Part shown: one piece after another, positions 44,686 through 54,680 of the stretch
Layout of the letters: every line of letters begins with the position of its first letter
Numbering within the stretch: position 1 is the first letter of the stretch
Origin: Stigmatella aurantiaca DW4/3-1
GTDB lineage: Bacteria > Myxococcota > Myxococcia > Myxococcales > Myxococcaceae
Assembly (NCBI RefSeq): GCF_000165485.1
Contig: NC_014623.1
Location: 5,598,893 to 5,662,892, forward strand
Length of the DNA stretch: 64,000 bases
Direction: 5' to 3'
Notes under the pieces: generated by a model
Database searches by the model: none
Seen by the model: the letters and a program-made list of their open reading frames with translations, nothing else
Told to the model about the DNA's origin: nothing
Made by a program: the position numbers and the translations under genes

Positions 44686-45720
44686 GTGATCCAGGCCACG
44701 GGCACCTACCTGTTGACAATACCGCTCCCCCTTGAGGAGGGAGGGCTGCTGGACGGCACCCAGGTGGCGTACGACACCTACGGTGAACCGTCTGGCGAGA
44801 ACTCGGTGGTACTGCTGCATGATCTCGCCCAATCCCACCGCGCGCTGGGACCGGCGGAGGCCTCCGCGTACCAGGCCTCGGGCTGGGGCCGGGAGCTGAT
44901 CGGCGAGCGCCGCCCGCTGGATCCCTCCAGCCTGCACATCCTCTCCCCGAACCTGCTCGGCAGCCCTTTTGGCACCACCTCTCCCCTCACGGAGGACCCC
45001 TACACCGGCCAGCCCCTGGGACCCTCGCTGCCCCTGCTGACGGTGGTGGACATGGCGCGCGTCCTGTCCGCGTTCATGCGCGGGGTGGGGCTCAAGCGGG
45101 TCCGGGCTTTGATCGGCGTGGGCCTGGGAGGCATGGTCGCCCTGCGGCTCGCGGCCTTGTTTCCCGAACTCACCGCCGGGGTGGTGGCCATTGGCGCGTC
45201 ACGGGCGCTCCCGGAGCCGCTGCGGGACCGGCTCGGCATGTTCAACCAGCTGCTCTGGATGGACCCGGAGTTCCGCGAGGGGTTCTACAGCCCGGACGCG
45301 GGCCCGCGCCGGACGCTGCGCAAGCTGCGGCTGGAGTACCTGCGGCTGCTCTATGGACGCGAGCTGCTCACCGCCCGGTACCGGGACATCACCACCGCCG
45401 AGCAAGCGCTGGAGGCCGACGCCGACGCCTTCTCGGCCACCTTCGACGCGAACGCCTGGTCCCTGCTGTGCACCGCCTACGCGGGGTGCGACCTGACGGA
45501 GTTCCTACCGAAGATCCGGGCCCAGGTGCTGCTCATCACCGGCGCCTCGGACATGCTCGCCCCGCCTGCCCGCGTCCGAGAGACGTACCACCTGCTGAGC
45601 GCGTCGGGCGTCCAGGCGCGCTACCACGAGTTGCAAGGCGCCGGAGACCACGGGGCCCTGCTCACCGAGACCCGGCGCATGCACGGCCCCGTGCGGGACT
45701 TCTTGCGCCGGTTGCGCTGA
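44686..45720 (+). CDS. MetX-like alpha/beta hydrolase lacking the catalytic serine
   Basis: 344 aa from a GTG at 44686. Overall layout is that of homoserine O-acetyltransferase: VAYDTYGEPSGENSVVLLHD, LSPNLLGSPFGTTSP, VVDMARVLSAFMRGVGLKRV, then the nucleophile elbow. There the expected G-x-S-x-G-G reads GVGLGGM, with Gly146 in place of Ser (codon GGC). The acid (GASDMLAPP) and the C-terminal His (GDHGALL) remain. So the acyl-enzyme route is impossible unless another residue serves. The gene is intact otherwise; the start lacks a good ribosome site. Could be a pseudoenzyme or a changed function. Confidence 0.8.
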   Translation: MIQATGTYLLTIPLPLEEGGLLDGTQVAYDTYGEPSGENSVVLLHDLAQSHRALGPAEASAYQASGWGRELIGERRPLDPSSLHILSPNLLGSPFGTTSPLTEDPYTGQPLGPSLPLLTVVDMARVLSAFMRGVGLKRVRALIGVGLGGMVALRLAALFPELTAGVVAIGASRALPEPLRDRLGMFNQLLWMDPEFREGFYSPDAGPRRTLRKLRLEYLRLLYGRELLTARYRDITTAEQALEADADAFSATFDANAWSLLCTAYAGCDLTEFLPKIRAQVLLITGASDMLAPPARVRETYHLLSASGVQARYHELQGAGDHGALLTETRRMHGPVRDFLRRLR

Positions 45721-46353
45721 CTACCGCGAGGGGGACACCGCGAGCCGCGCCCGGAGCGCGCCCACCAGCATCCCAATGGCGATGTCGTTGTTTCCCCCGT
45801 GCGGGATGATGATGTCCGCGAAGTGCTTGGACGGCTCGACGAAGCCCATGTGCATGGGGCGCACGTGCCGCAGGTACTGGCCCACCACGTGATCGAAGTC
45901 CCGGCCGCGGTCCTTGATGTCCCGGGTGAGGCGCCGGAGGATGCGGAGGTCATCGTCGGCATCGACGTAGATCTTCACGTCCATCTGGTCCCGCACTTCC
46001 TTCATGTGCAGCACGAGGATGCCCTCGATGAGGATGATGTCCCCCGGCTCCACGAGGACGGTGTTCGCCTGGCGGGAGGACGTCCGGAAGTCGTAGGCGG
46101 GCTTCTGGATGGCCTGCCCGGACTTCAGCTGCTTCAGGTGATGAACGAGCAGATCCGTATCGAAGGCATCGGGGTGATCGAAGTTCACCTGCCGCCGGTC
46201 CTCCAGCGGCATGTCCTTCAGGTCACGGTAGTACGAGTCTTGATCGATGAAGGCGACACGGCAGTCGGCCAGCGCCTCGCGAACCTTCCGGGCGACGGTC
46301 GTCTTGCCGGACGCGGTTCCGCCCGCGATTCCAACGACGAGGGGTGACGACAT
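45721..46353 (-). CDS. udk: uridine kinase
   Basis: Phosphorylates uridine and cytidine in pyrimidine salvage. 210 aa from the ATG at 46353, close to E. coli Udk (213). P-loop GGTASGKTT near residue 11, DQDSYYRDL, NFDHPDAFD, YDFRTSSR and the lid RRLTRDIKDRGR. A longer open frame upstream adds an unrelated Arg/Gly-rich tail and was rejected. It follows the DUF692 gene by 65 bases on the same strand and ends at the stop of the convergent MetX-like gene. Confidence 0.95.
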   Translation of the reverse strand: MSSPLVVGIAGGTASGKTTVARKVREALADCRVAFIDQDSYYRDLKDMPLEDRRQVNFDHPDAFDTDLLVHHLKQLKSGQAIQKPAYDFRTSSRQANTVLVEPGDIILIEGILVLHMKEVRDQMDVKIYVDADDDLRILRRLTRDIKDRGRDFDHVVGQYLRHVRPMHMGFVEPSKHFADIIIPHGGNNDIAIGMLVGALRARLAVSPSR

Positions 46354-46418
46354 GGTCGGCCACCTACCGCAGCGGCACGGCCAGCGCAAGGCTGCGTCTG
46401 AAGCTGGACCATCCCGGC

Positions 46419-48092
46419 TTAGCCTCCCCGCCGCGCCAGTCCACGGCCCAGGGCCTCGGCAAGCCCCTCGGGGGAAAGGGAGGCCTCGGGGACGGGCCCC
46501 GAGGCCAGGGTTCGAAGCAGCGCAAGGAGGGAGGCAGGCGCCGTCTGCACGTCCCATCGCCCTGCCCTCCGGCGAACGGCGAAGCGCCAGGGCCGCAGCG
46601 TCACGCGCCGCGCCGTCTGGGCCAGGGACTCCAAGCCGCTCAACTCCAGCAACTCACACGCCCACGCACGCCCCGTGAGATGCCGCCGCAACGCCCGGGC
46701 CGTGTAGACGACTTCAGAGAGGTCCGCCGGGAAGACGCCCACCCAGGTGTCTGCCGCGAGCCCCACCTCGCCGGGTCCCGGAGGGGCGTGGGGCCGCTGC
46801 GCCAGGGAGGGCAGGAACACCTCGAAGGAGAGCGCCGCCGAGCACCCTTCGTCCGGCTGAGCCCGCAGGCGCCGCCGGGCAAACGCCAGGAACGCACGGT
46901 CCAGGGAGCGGCCCTCGCCCAGGAACAGCTCGCGAAACTCCGGAGACGCCGTGAAGGCCCGCAACTCGTCGCGCGTTCCGGCCATCAGCAAGCGCGTCAA
47001 AGGGAAAGCCCGATCGAGCTGCTCGGCCACCACCGCCAGGCGGAAGTCCGTCTCCGCCCGGCTGCCCTCCGGGTCGTCACCCGGCTCGGGCGGCCGGGCG
47101 CCGTAGCCCAGTTCGAACAGCTCCCAGGGCCTGCTCCCGTTGGGCGGCGGCGGAACCTGCACCTCCCGGGGGGTGAGGCGCAGGGGCGGACGAGGGTCTG
47201 CTGGGATCCACTTGCGCAGGCGTTGCAAGGTCCGCTCGGCCACCTCGGGCGGGTGCCCATCCCCCTCGAAGGTGACCGCACGCAAGGAGGTGCAGCGCGA
47301 CAGGAGGGTCTCCAGCATCGCGAACAGCTCGTCACGCACCGGCTGGGTGTGGTCATCCACGTAAAAGCGGCGGTTCCCTCGGCGCGTCACCACGCCCCCG
47401 GCGAGGTGGAGCTCGATGACCTGCTCGAACGGGAAGCCGTCCCACCCTGCCTCCAGGGGCAAGCCCGCGGAGAGCTGGTAGCTGAGCAAGTGCCCCACAT
47501 CGACGAGGAGCGGGAGCCCGGTGCGCGCATGCAGCCCAGCCATGAAGTCGAGCACGTGCATGTCTCCGCGCCGGGCAAAGACCGCGGGGTTCTCCAGCGC
47601 CAGCGGGCGGTTCAGCGCCGCCTGGACATGGAGGGCGTGCGCCACGCAGTCCTCCAGCCCCTCTGGCGTGAGCGGAGGCGGAATATAGAGGTAGCCCGGA
47701 AAGGGTTGGCCACCCGCGTGCCACCAGCCCACGTCATTGCCCACCCAGGCGCTGCCCACGGCCCGCGCGTGTGCTTCCAGCTCCGCCAGGGCCTGGGGGG
47801 TCTCCCGCTCGGGCCCGTAGAGATTGAGGTGTACCGGGTGGAAGAGCACCGGCACCTGCCCCAGGTTCCGGAGCATCTCGGGATACAGCGTGGCGTGCGC
47901 CTTCGTCTCCTCCAGCGACAGCGGAGCGCTGTACTCGACGAAGTCGAAGAGCCCGGGAGCATCTGCGAGCAGACGGTAGGGATGGGGCGGATCGCTGGCA
48001 TTCAAGTTGCTGCTCAACCCCAGCCCGCGCCACGGCAGCGTCCAAGCCTCCTGCGAACGCCCCTTCACCCCACTGCCTGTCGTCTCGCCCAT
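46419..48092 (-). CDS. DUF692/MNIO-family enzyme with long C-terminal extension
   Basis: 557 aa from the ATG at 48092 (a GTG at 48068 is an alternative). Residues 20-285 are the DUF692 TIM barrel of multinuclear non-haem iron oxidative enzymes (MbnB family): VLFHPVHLN (His85, His88), LALENPAVF (Glu167), LLVDVGHLL (Asp198, His201), VIELHLAGG (His229), VDDHTQP (Asp247, His248), VTFEGDG (Glu276). In known systems these act on Cys of a precursor peptide with a partner protein (DUF2063/MbnC). Here about 260 further residues follow (RLAVVAEQLDRAFPLTRLLM, SPEFRELFLGEG); they may be a fused partner. No precursor gene was spotted nearby. Confidence 0.85.
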   Translation of the reverse strand: MGETTGSGVKGRSQEAWTLPWRGLGLSSNLNASDPPHPYRLLADAPGLFDFVEYSAPLSLEETKAHATLYPEMLRNLGQVPVLFHPVHLNLYGPERETPQALAELEAHARAVGSAWVGNDVGWWHAGGQPFPGYLYIPPPLTPEGLEDCVAHALHVQAALNRPLALENPAVFARRGDMHVLDFMAGLHARTGLPLLVDVGHLLSYQLSAGLPLEAGWDGFPFEQVIELHLAGGVVTRRGNRRFYVDDHTQPVRDELFAMLETLLSRCTSLRAVTFEGDGHPPEVAERTLQRLRKWIPADPRPPLRLTPREVQVPPPPNGSRPWELFELGYGARPPEPGDDPEGSRAETDFRLAVVAEQLDRAFPLTRLLMAGTRDELRAFTASPEFRELFLGEGRSLDRAFLAFARRRLRAQPDEGCSAALSFEVFLPSLAQRPHAPPGPGEVGLAADTWVGVFPADLSEVVYTARALRRHLTGRAWACELLELSGLESLAQTARRVTLRPWRFAVRRRAGRWDVQTAPASLLALLRTLASGPVPEASLSPEGLAEALGRGLARRGG

Positions 48093-48103
48093 GTGACGCG
48101 GGG

Positions 48104-48838
48104 ATGCTACACCCGAAGCCCATGTTCCATCGCCAGGGCCCCACCTTTTTCGAGCTGGCCCACCAGTGCCTGTCCTCCGTCGAGCACGGGTATGATCTGC
48201 TCGCGCCCAAGTTCGATCACACGCCCTTCCGCACACCGGAGGTGGTGCTGAAGAAGGCCATGGAGCAAGTGGGCCCTCCGGGCGCCATCGCCCGGGCACT
48301 CGACGTGGGCTGCGGCACGGGGGCGGCGATGCGGCACCTGCGCCCCCTGTGCCGTCAGGAAGTGGTGGGGGTGGACTTGAGCCGCGGCATGCTGGAGGAG
48401 GCCCGCCGCCGCCAGGCGGATGCACCGGGGGAGGCCACCTTGACCTTCGTCCAGGGCAACGCGCTGGATCTGACCTACGAGGCGGAGTTCGACGCCGTGA
48501 CGAGCTTTGGCGCCTTCGGCCACATCCTGGAGGAGGATGAGCCTCGCCTGGTGCAACGCATCGCTCGAGCACTTCGTCCGGGGGGCCGCTTCATCTTTGT
48601 CTCGGCCCATCCCCCGTCGATGCTCAGCCCCGGGTACTGGCTGGCCCGGGGCTTCAACGCGGCGATGCACGTGCGCAATGCGCTCTTGCAGCCTCCGTTC
48701 GTCATGTACTACCTGACGTTCCTCGTGCCACGCGCCCGCGCGTTGCTGGAGGCGCAAGGCTTCGAGGTCGACGTGCGCGAGGGGCTGCTGCCCCGCCCCT
48801 TCCTCCGTTACCCGATCGTCGTCGCCACCCGGAAGTAA
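48104..48838 (+). CDS. SAM-dependent methyltransferase (class I)
   Basis: 244 aa from the ATG at 48104. Motif I ALDVGCGTGAAM (about residues 65-76), acidic loop VVGVDLSRGML, motif II FDAVTSFGAFGHI, motif III ALRPGGRFIFVSA: the ubiquinone/menaquinone-type Methyltransf_11 family. It opens only 11 bases from the divergent DUF692 start, so the promoters of both genes must overlap coding sequence or a start is misplaced (an internal ATG at 48122 is possible). Substrate unknown. Confidence 0.85.
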   Translation: MLHPKPMFHRQGPTFFELAHQCLSSVEHGYDLLAPKFDHTPFRTPEVVLKKAMEQVGPPGAIARALDVGCGTGAAMRHLRPLCRQEVVGVDLSRGMLEEARRRQADAPGEATLTFVQGNALDLTYEAEFDAVTSFGAFGHILEEDEPRLVQRIARALRPGGRFIFVSAHPPSMLSPGYWLARGFNAAMHVRNALLQPPFVMYYLTFLVPRARALLEAQGFEVDVREGLLPRPFLRYPIVVATRK

Positions 48839-48860
48839 GGTCTACGCCCGCCGGAGGACC

Positions 48861-50090
48861 TCAGTCCGAGCGCATGGCCTCCACGGGATCCAACCGGGCC
48901 GCGCGCGCCGCGGGATAGATGCCGAAGATGAGCCCCACCCCGGAGCTCATCCCCAGCGACAGCGCCACGGCCCAGGGGGGCACCAACGTGGGAAAGCCCA
49001 GCATCCACCGTCCCAGGAACGCCAGGCCGAACCCCAGCCCCACGCCGATGGCGCCTCCCACGAGCGACAGCATCACCGCCTCGGTGGCGAACTGCCCGAG
49101 GATGCGCCGCTTGCGCGCCCCGAGCGCCTTGCGGATGCCGATCTCCTTTGTCCGCTCCGTCACCGACACCAGCATGATGTTCAGAATGCCGATGCCCCCC
49201 ACCACCAGGGACAGCAGGCACACGCCGAACCCCGCGATGGTGATGACCTGCGAGAGCTGGTTGAAGGTCTGCGTCATCGACTCATTCGTGTGCAGCTCGA
49301 AGTTGTTCTCCGCGAGAGGCCCCACGTCGCGCCGCCGGCGCAGCAAGGTCTCCACCTCGTCCTTCGCCTTGTTCACCAGGTCCGCATCATGCGCCTGGAT
49401 GTTGAGATCCAGGGAGCGCGCCTTCCCATAGAGCTGCTGGAAGGACCGCAGGGGCATGATGACGAGGTTGTCCATGCTCATCATGCCCAGGAAGCTGCCG
49501 CGCCGCTGCAGCACGCCGATGATGGTGAAGGGCCGTCCCTTCACGCGAATCTCATGGCCGATCGGATTCTGGCCAGGCAGCAGCGCGTCCGCCACGTCCA
49601 GGCCCACCACCGCCACGTGGCGCCCATCCACGGCCTCGGACTCCCCGAAGAACCGTCCGGACGCCACCGTGATGCCGCTGGTCTCCAGGTACTCGGGCGT
49701 GGCCCCGAAGACGCGCACCGATGGACGCGTCTCCTGGGTGGCCGTCACGATCTTCTGGCCTCCCTCGTCGTCGGAGGCCGCCACCGACTTCACCGAAGGG
49801 CACGACTGCTCGATGGCGCGGGCATCCTCCAGGGTGAAGCTCGGGCGCTTGGCGTACATCTGCCAGTTGAAGCGGCCAAAGCCCATGGGCCACTTCGTCG
49901 CCATGAAGGTATTGGCGCCGAGCTGGGACAGATCCTTGTTCACCTTGATGCGCAGCCCCTCGATGAGGGCCATCATCGTGATGACCGTGGTCACGCCAAT
50001 GACGATCCCCAGCAGCGTCAGCAGCGAGCGCAGCGGGTTCCCCAGGAACGTGCCAAAGGCCAGACGCAGGTTATCGAGAAAGGCTCGCAT
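48861..50090 (-). CDS. MacB-type ABC transporter permease (second)
   Basis: 409 aa, FtsX/MacB permease fold: one N-terminal helix (NPLRSLLTLLGIVIGVTTVITM), a large periplasmic MacB domain (about 50-280) and three C-terminal helices ending with the FtsX signature (ERTKEIGIRKALGARKRRIL, FGIYPAARAARLDPVEAMR). It lies 9 bases after the first permease gene. Together with the ATPase, adaptor and TolC-like genes it should form a tripartite exporter. Two distinct permeases rather than one MacB homodimer suggest a heterodimeric channel. Confidence 0.92.
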   Translation of the reverse strand: MRAFLDNLRLAFGTFLGNPLRSLLTLLGIVIGVTTVITMMALIEGLRIKVNKDLSQLGANTFMATKWPMGFGRFNWQMYAKRPSFTLEDARAIEQSCPSVKSVAASDDEGGQKIVTATQETRPSVRVFGATPEYLETSGITVASGRFFGESEAVDGRHVAVVGLDVADALLPGQNPIGHEIRVKGRPFTIIGVLQRRGSFLGMMSMDNLVIMPLRSFQQLYGKARSLDLNIQAHDADLVNKAKDEVETLLRRRRDVGPLAENNFELHTNESMTQTFNQLSQVITIAGFGVCLLSLVVGGIGILNIMLVSVTERTKEIGIRKALGARKRRILGQFATEAVMLSLVGGAIGVGLGFGLAFLGRWMLGFPTLVPPWAVALSLGMSSGVGLIFGIYPAARAARLDPVEAMRSD

Positions 50091-50099
50091 GGGGTCGGT

Positions 50100-51326
50100 C
50101 TACTCGTAGCGCAGCGCTTCCACGGGATCGAGGTTGGCCGCCCGGGCCGCGGGCCAGATGCCAAACAGCAGGCCCACCACCGCCGCGAAGCCCACCCCCG
50201 CCACCACGGTGATCAGCTGAACATCCGCCGCCAAGGGGGTGATGAGGGAGACCACCTTCGCCGTGCCCAGACCCACCACGGTGCCCAGTGCGCCCCCCAC
50301 GGCGGAGACGGCCGAGGCCTCCATCAGGAACTGCACCACGATGGTGCGCTTGCGGGCCCCCAATGCCCGGCGGATGCCAATCTCCCGTGTCCGCTCTCGC
50401 ACGGACACCAGCATGATGTTCATGATGCCGATGCCCCCCACCAGCAAGGTGATGAAACCCACGCCCACCGCCACGCCGTAGAGCGCTCCGGTGAGCTGCT
50501 GATAGGTGTTGGCGAGCATCTCGGGGCGGTTGATGGAGAAATCGTCTGGGGCTTCCGGAGGGGTGTTCCGGACGCGCCTCAGAATGCCCACGAGCTGATC
50601 CTCGGCGCGATTCACGTCCTCGGTGCTCCGCACCGAGAGGGCCATGCTGAACGCGCGCTGCTTGCCAAACAGGGCGTAGAACGTCTTGAAGGGCACCATC
50701 ACGGTCAGATCCTGGTTGTTGTCCAGCATCATGCCCTTGCGCGACAGCGTGCCCACCACCTGGAAGGGACGCCCGTCAATCCGGACCGTCTGTCCCACGG
50801 GGCTGACCCCCGGAAAGAGCCCCGAGGCCACGTCCGCCCCGAGGACGGCCACGGCGCGGGTCGTCTCGTTGTCCGCCTCCGTCAGGAAACGGCCCAAGAC
50901 CACTTCGAAACCGGAGATGGACAAGTACTCGTTCGTCACCCCGTTGATGTTCACGGTGGACAGCTGCTCCTCGCCGTGGGCCACATCCGCCGCGCGCCCC
51001 ACCACCGGCGAGATCGCGGTGAGGTACGTGGACTGGGCGCGGATCTGTTCCAGCTGCGCGAGGGTGAAGTTCTTGCGGTTGCGGTACAGCCACCAGTCCC
51101 CTCCCATCACCCAGGGGAACTTGGAGATGAAGAGGTTGTTGGAGCCGATGGTGGCCAGCTGTCGATCGAAGGACGCGTTGAGCCCCTGGATGATGCCGAC
51201 GATGGCCAACAGGGTGGCCACGCCGATGCCGATGCCGATCGTCGTGAGCACCGTGCGCATCCGGTTGGCCTTCAGCGAGTAGAGCGCGATGCGCCCTCCC
51301 TCCAACACGTCCACTCGGAAGCTCAT
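50100..51326 (-). CDS. MacB-type ABC transporter permease (first)
   Basis: 408 aa, same family as the next permease. N-terminal helix [20 protein letters not shown], periplasmic MacB core (about 50-275), C-terminal FtsX signature ([39 protein letters not shown]). The start overlaps the stop of the ATPase gene by 4 bases (ATGA). Confidence 0.92.
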   Translation of the reverse strand: MSFRVDVLEGGRIALYSLKANRMRTVLTTIGIGIGVATLLAIVGIIQGLNASFDRQLATIGSNNLFISKFPWVMGGDWWLYRNRKNFTLAQLEQIRAQSTYLTAISPVVGRAADVAHGEEQLSTVNINGVTNEYLSISGFEVVLGRFLTEADNETTRAVAVLGADVASGLFPGVSPVGQTVRIDGRPFQVVGTLSRKGMMLDNNQDLTVMVPFKTFYALFGKQRAFSMALSVRSTEDVNRAEDQLVGILRRVRNTPPEAPDDFSINRPEMLANTYQQLTGALYGVAVGVGFITLLVGGIGIMNIMLVSVRERTREIGIRRALGARKRTIVVQFLMEASAVSAVGGALGTVVGLGTAKVVSLITPLAADVQLITVVAGVGFAAVVGLLFGIWPAARAANLDPVEALRYE

Positions 51327-52087
51327 AACCCTCCCGCCCCCTGTGCCGAGGGGATCACGAGATTCGTGAGCGCCACCTCACGGCCGGGCCCGTCCGCCAC
51401 CACCTCACCATCGCTGAGGCGCACCGCCCGTGGGCAGCGCGCCGCCAGCTTGGGCTCGTGGGTGACGAGCACCAGGGTATGCCCCGCCCGGTGGAGTTCC
51501 TCGAAGAGCCGGACAATCTCCTCCCCCGTGGCCGAGTCCAGGTTTCCCGTGGGCTCGTCCGCCAGGAGCATGGAGGGCTCGGCCACCAGTGCCCGGGCAA
51601 TGGCCACGCGCTGGCGCTGGCCACCGGACAGCTCGTTGGGCCGGTGGTGCATGCGGTGGCCCAGTTGCACCTTCTCCAGGGCCGCCTTCGCCCGCTCACG
51701 GCGCTCGCGTGCGGCCACCCCCCGGTACACCAGCGGCAGCTCCACGTTGGAGAGCGCCGTCTCCCGGGGCAGCAGCTGGAAGGTCTGGAAGATGAAGCCG
51801 ATCTCCTTGTTCCGGATGAGCGCCAGCTCGTCGTCGTTCATCCGCGCCACATCCTTGCCATTGAGGATGTAGTTGCCGCTGGAGGGGGTATCCAGGCAGC
51901 CCAGCACGTTCATCAGCGTCGTCTTGCCCGAGCCAGACTGGCCGATGATGGCCACCCACTCTCCCCGGCGGATGCCGAAGGAGACGCCTCGCAGGGCGCG
52001 CACTTCCTCACCACCCACGTTGAAAACGCGGGTGATGTTCACCACTTCGATGAGCCGGTTCTCACCGGTCCCGGCGCCGTGACTCAC
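51323..52087 (-). CDS. ABC transporter ATPase (MacB/LolD type)
   Basis: 254 aa from a GTG at 52087. Walker [11 protein letters not shown]-loop FIFQTFQLL, signature [15 protein letters not shown], Walker [14 protein letters not shown]-loop VTHEPK. The FtsX/MacB/LolD subfamily is indicated by [24 protein letters not shown] overlap with the membrane-fusion gene and ATGA overlap with the first permease make this a coupled operon. Confidence 0.95.
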   Translation of the reverse strand: MSHGAGTGENRLIEVVNITRVFNVGGEEVRALRGVSFGIRRGEWVAIIGQSGSGKTTLMNVLGCLDTPSSGNYILNGKDVARMNDDELALIRNKEIGFIFQTFQLLPRETALSNVELPLVYRGVAARERRERAKAALEKVQLGHRMHHRPNELSGGQRQRVAIARALVAEPSMLLADEPTGNLDSATGEEIVRLFEELHRAGHTLVLVTHEPKLAARCPRAVRLSDGEVVADGPGREVALTNLVIPSAQGAGGL

Positions 52088-53349
52088 GACTTGTGCCCAC
52101 CCTTCATCCCAGGTCCCCCTTGCACGGGTTCACTGACGATGTCCCCATGGTTGAGATCCTTGGAGAGTGTGCGGTAGGGCCCTTCCACCACCCGGTCCCC
52201 ATCCCGCAGGCCCTCGAGGATCTCCAGCTCCGTGTCGGAGGCGATTCCCGTGCGCACGCGGCGCACCTGCGCCTTGTTGTCCGTGTCCACCACGAAGACG
52301 ACCTTGGCCAGCGACTCCGTCTTGCGCCGGGCCTGCAACCCTCCGCCCTCCACGGGCGCCTGGTAATCCGGCAGGCTCTTCTCCGAGCGCACCGTCACCG
52401 CCTGGATGGGCACCAGCAACGTTTCATTGTGCGTCTCCGCGGCGATGCGGACTTCCGCGCTCATGCCCGGCAAGACGCCCGCGGGCCGCGCGTCGAGGGC
52501 CACGGTGATGGGAAACGTCGTCACCTCCGCCTCCGTGCCCTCGTTCTTGATGAGCGCCTTCTGGGCAATCTCCACCACCGAACCCTGGAAGGATTCTCCA
52601 TCCAGGGCGTCCAGGGCCACCTCCGCGGGCTGGCCCGGCTTCAGGTGCACCACCTCGTGCTCGCCCACCTCGATCTTCACCTCCATGGCGTTCAGGGCGG
52701 CGATGATCATCACGATGTCGTCGGACAGGTCCGAGCCACGGACGCGCTCGCCCACCTCACGGGACAGTTCGATGACGTTGCCGTCGATGGGCGAGACGAG
52801 CGTCGTCTGCGCCAGGTTGCTCGCCGCCTCCTCGTAGACGGCGGACGCCTGGGCCAGACGCTGCCGGGCCGCCGCCTGCTGCGCATCGGCCGTGTCCCTG
52901 GCCGCTTGCGCCTGCTCCAGCTCGGCGCCCGAGGCCAGCCCCTTCTCCACCAGGCTCTTCACGCGCGCGTACTCGGCATGGGTGCGCTGGGCTTCCACCT
53001 CGGAGACCTGGACCTCGGCCTTGGAGGCGCTCTGGGACGCCAGCGCCTGCTTCACCGTCGCCTCGAACCGCCGGCGGTCGATGCGCCCCAGCACCTGCCC
53101 CTTCTTCACCGGATCCCCGTCCTTCACCAGCAGCTCCACGAGATCTCCGGAGAGGCTGGAGGAGATCTTCACGGTGGTGGCCGCCTGCACCTTGCCAGCC
53201 CCCGTGATGGTCCGGGTGATGGGCCCCTTGTGGACCTTGGCCAGCTGGACCTCCACGGACGGGGGAGGCCGATCCCGGAGGCCTCCCGCCGTGATGCCCG
53301 CCGCCCCGAGGAACAGAACGCCAGCGATGACTGCCTTCCACCACTTCAT
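52084..53349 (-). CDS. membrane-fusion (adaptor) protein, MacA/HlyD type
   Basis: 421 aa. N-terminal anchor ([18 protein letters not shown]), barrel-sandwich hybrid halves ([39 protein letters not shown]), an alpha hairpin (about 100-190, rich in Ala, Gln, Glu) that should reach the TolC-like protein, and a membrane-proximal beta domain. Starts with an ATGA overlap after the TolC-like gene. Confidence 0.93.
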   Translation of the reverse strand: MKWWKAVIAGVLFLGAAGITAGGLRDRPPPSVEVQLAKVHKGPITRTITGAGKVQAATTVKISSSLSGDLVELLVKDGDPVKKGQVLGRIDRRRFEATVKQALASQSASKAEVQVSEVEAQRTHAEYARVKSLVEKGLASGAELEQAQAARDTADAQQAAARQRLAQASAVYEEAASNLAQTTLVSPIDGNVIELSREVGERVRGSDLSDDIVMIIAALNAMEVKIEVGEHEVVHLKPGQPAEVALDALDGESFQGSVVEIAQKALIKNEGTEAEVTTFPITVALDARPAGVLPGMSAEVRIAAETHNETLLVPIQAVTVRSEKSLPDYQAPVEGGGLQARRKTESLAKVVFVVDTDNKAQVRRVRTGIASDTELEILEGLRDGDRVVEGPYRTLSKDLNHGDIVSEPVQGGPGMKGGHKS

Positions 53350-54680
53350 TTCAACTCTCCCGGACTCAGGGTGCCCATGGCCCGCATCAAGCCAAAGCGG
53401 GCAGTCTCTACGTTGACTCGGTTCTCCAGCAGCGTCAGCTCGGCTTGCGTGAGCTTGAGCTGCGCGTCGCGCACCTCCAGCGTGGAGCCCGCGCCCGCCT
53501 TGAAACGCTCCTCGGCCAGCGCCAGGCTCCGCGCGGCGGTCTCCCGGTTCTCCGAGGCAAGCTGCGCGGCGGAGATCTGCGTCACCAGGAGCTGGAGGGT
53601 GCGCTGCACCTCGGCTTCCAGCTCACGCTCGGTTTGCGCCAGGTTCAGCTCCGAGGTGCGCAGCGTTGCCCGGGCCTGGTTCAGCTGAGCATCGGTCGAC
53701 AATCCGGTGAAGAGATCCCACTGCAGCACCACGGAGCCCGTCACCGTGTTCTGCAGGCGCGGCGTGGCAAAGACAGCGTCTGCTTCGGGACCTCGGCGCA
53801 AGTAGGCCCCCTGCGCCAGCAGACGGGGCCAGTAGCCCGCGCTGGCGACCTCTTTGCCCAGCGAAGCGGCGCGCACCTGTTGCTGAAGCGCCTGGAGCAA
53901 GGGCCTGCGCTGGCGGGCTTCGGCGAGCGCCAGCTCGAATGAAGGTGTCGGCAACGGGGGCTGCAAGAGGCTCTCGGGCGCCTGGGCTTCCAGGGGCTCG
54001 GCACCGGGCCGGGCCAGCCACACCGCGAGCTGCCCCCTGTCCTGGGCGAGCTGCGCCTGGCGCAGCAGCAGATTGATGCGGTCATTGCCGAGGTTCACCC
54101 GCGCGGACAGCTCCTCGCCCCGGCCCACCCGCCCCGCCTCGAAGAGCGCCAAGGCCCGCTCGAGCTGCTCCTCGCTGCGCTGCACGGTGGCCTCCAGCAC
54201 CCGGATGGTGGCCTGCGTCCGGTAGAGCGCGAAGAAACGGTTGATGGCCTCCAGCTCGGAAGCATCCTCCTGCTCACGGGCCTGGCCTTGCGCCGCCTCG
54301 AAGACCGCGCCACTCTGCTCGAGCTGCTTCCAACGGACCCGGTCATAGATGAGCTGCGAGAGGTTCAACGAGATCTCGAAGTCGCCGCTGTCCCTGGGGC
54401 TGGTTTCGCCCGCTCTCTGCTCGAAGGTGCCCTCGCCGGTCTGGACAAGGACGATGCCCCGCTCCCGCCCCACGTAGGTGCCGCCCGCCGAGGTGGAGAA
54501 GGACAGCTGCGGCAACAACGGCGCACGCGCCAACCGGACATCCTGCTCCGAGCGCGTCGCGTCCAGGAGCGACAGCAACGCCTGGGTGTTCTTCCGTCCT
54601 TGGGCCCGGACTTCCTCCAGAGAGATGGGGGTCGCGGCGGGAACAGCCGCCATCCATGCGGCGAGGAGAAGCGCGCTCAC
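53346..54680 (-). CDS. TolC-family outer membrane efflux protein
   Basis: 444 aa from a GTG at 54680 (GGTGG upstream; GTGA overlap with the preceding gene). Signal peptide (SALLLAAWMAAVPAATP). Two outer-membrane-efflux repeats of coiled-coil helices (about 25-210, 230-430); internal repeat ends EELSARVNLGNDRINLLLRQ and STLEVRDAQLKLTQAELTLL. The longer frame upstream belongs to another gene's region and was rejected. Outer-membrane channel of the exporter. Confidence 0.92.
   Translation of the reverse strand: MSALLLAAWMAAVPAATPISLEEVRAQGRKNTQALLSLLDATRSEQDVRLARAPLLPQLSFSTSAGGTYVGRERGIVLVQTGEGTFEQRAGETSPRDSGDFEISLNLSQLIYDRVRWKQLEQSGAVFEAAQGQAREQEDASELEAINRFFALYRTQATIRVLEATVQRSEEQLERALALFEAGRVGRGEELSARVNLGNDRINLLLRQAQLAQDRGQLAVWLARPGAEPLEAQAPESLLQPPLPTPSFELALAEARQRRPLLQALQQQVRAASLGKEVASAGYWPRLLAQGAYLRRGPEADAVFATPRLQNTVTGSVVLQWDLFTGLSTDAQLNQARATLRTSELNLAQTERELEAEVQRTLQLLVTQISAAQLASENRETAARSLALAEERFKAGAGSTLEVRDAQLKLTQAELTLLENRVNVETARFGLMRAMGTLSPGELK

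Noticed and set aside
44686-45720. Annotation as functional homoserine O-acetyltransferase (metX)
   Set aside because: The catalytic serine is replaced by glycine, so a plain metX label would be misleading.
46344-48251. 635-codon + strand frame opposite the DUF692 gene
   Set aside because: Antisense of a gene with conserved metal-ligand motifs; no family features.
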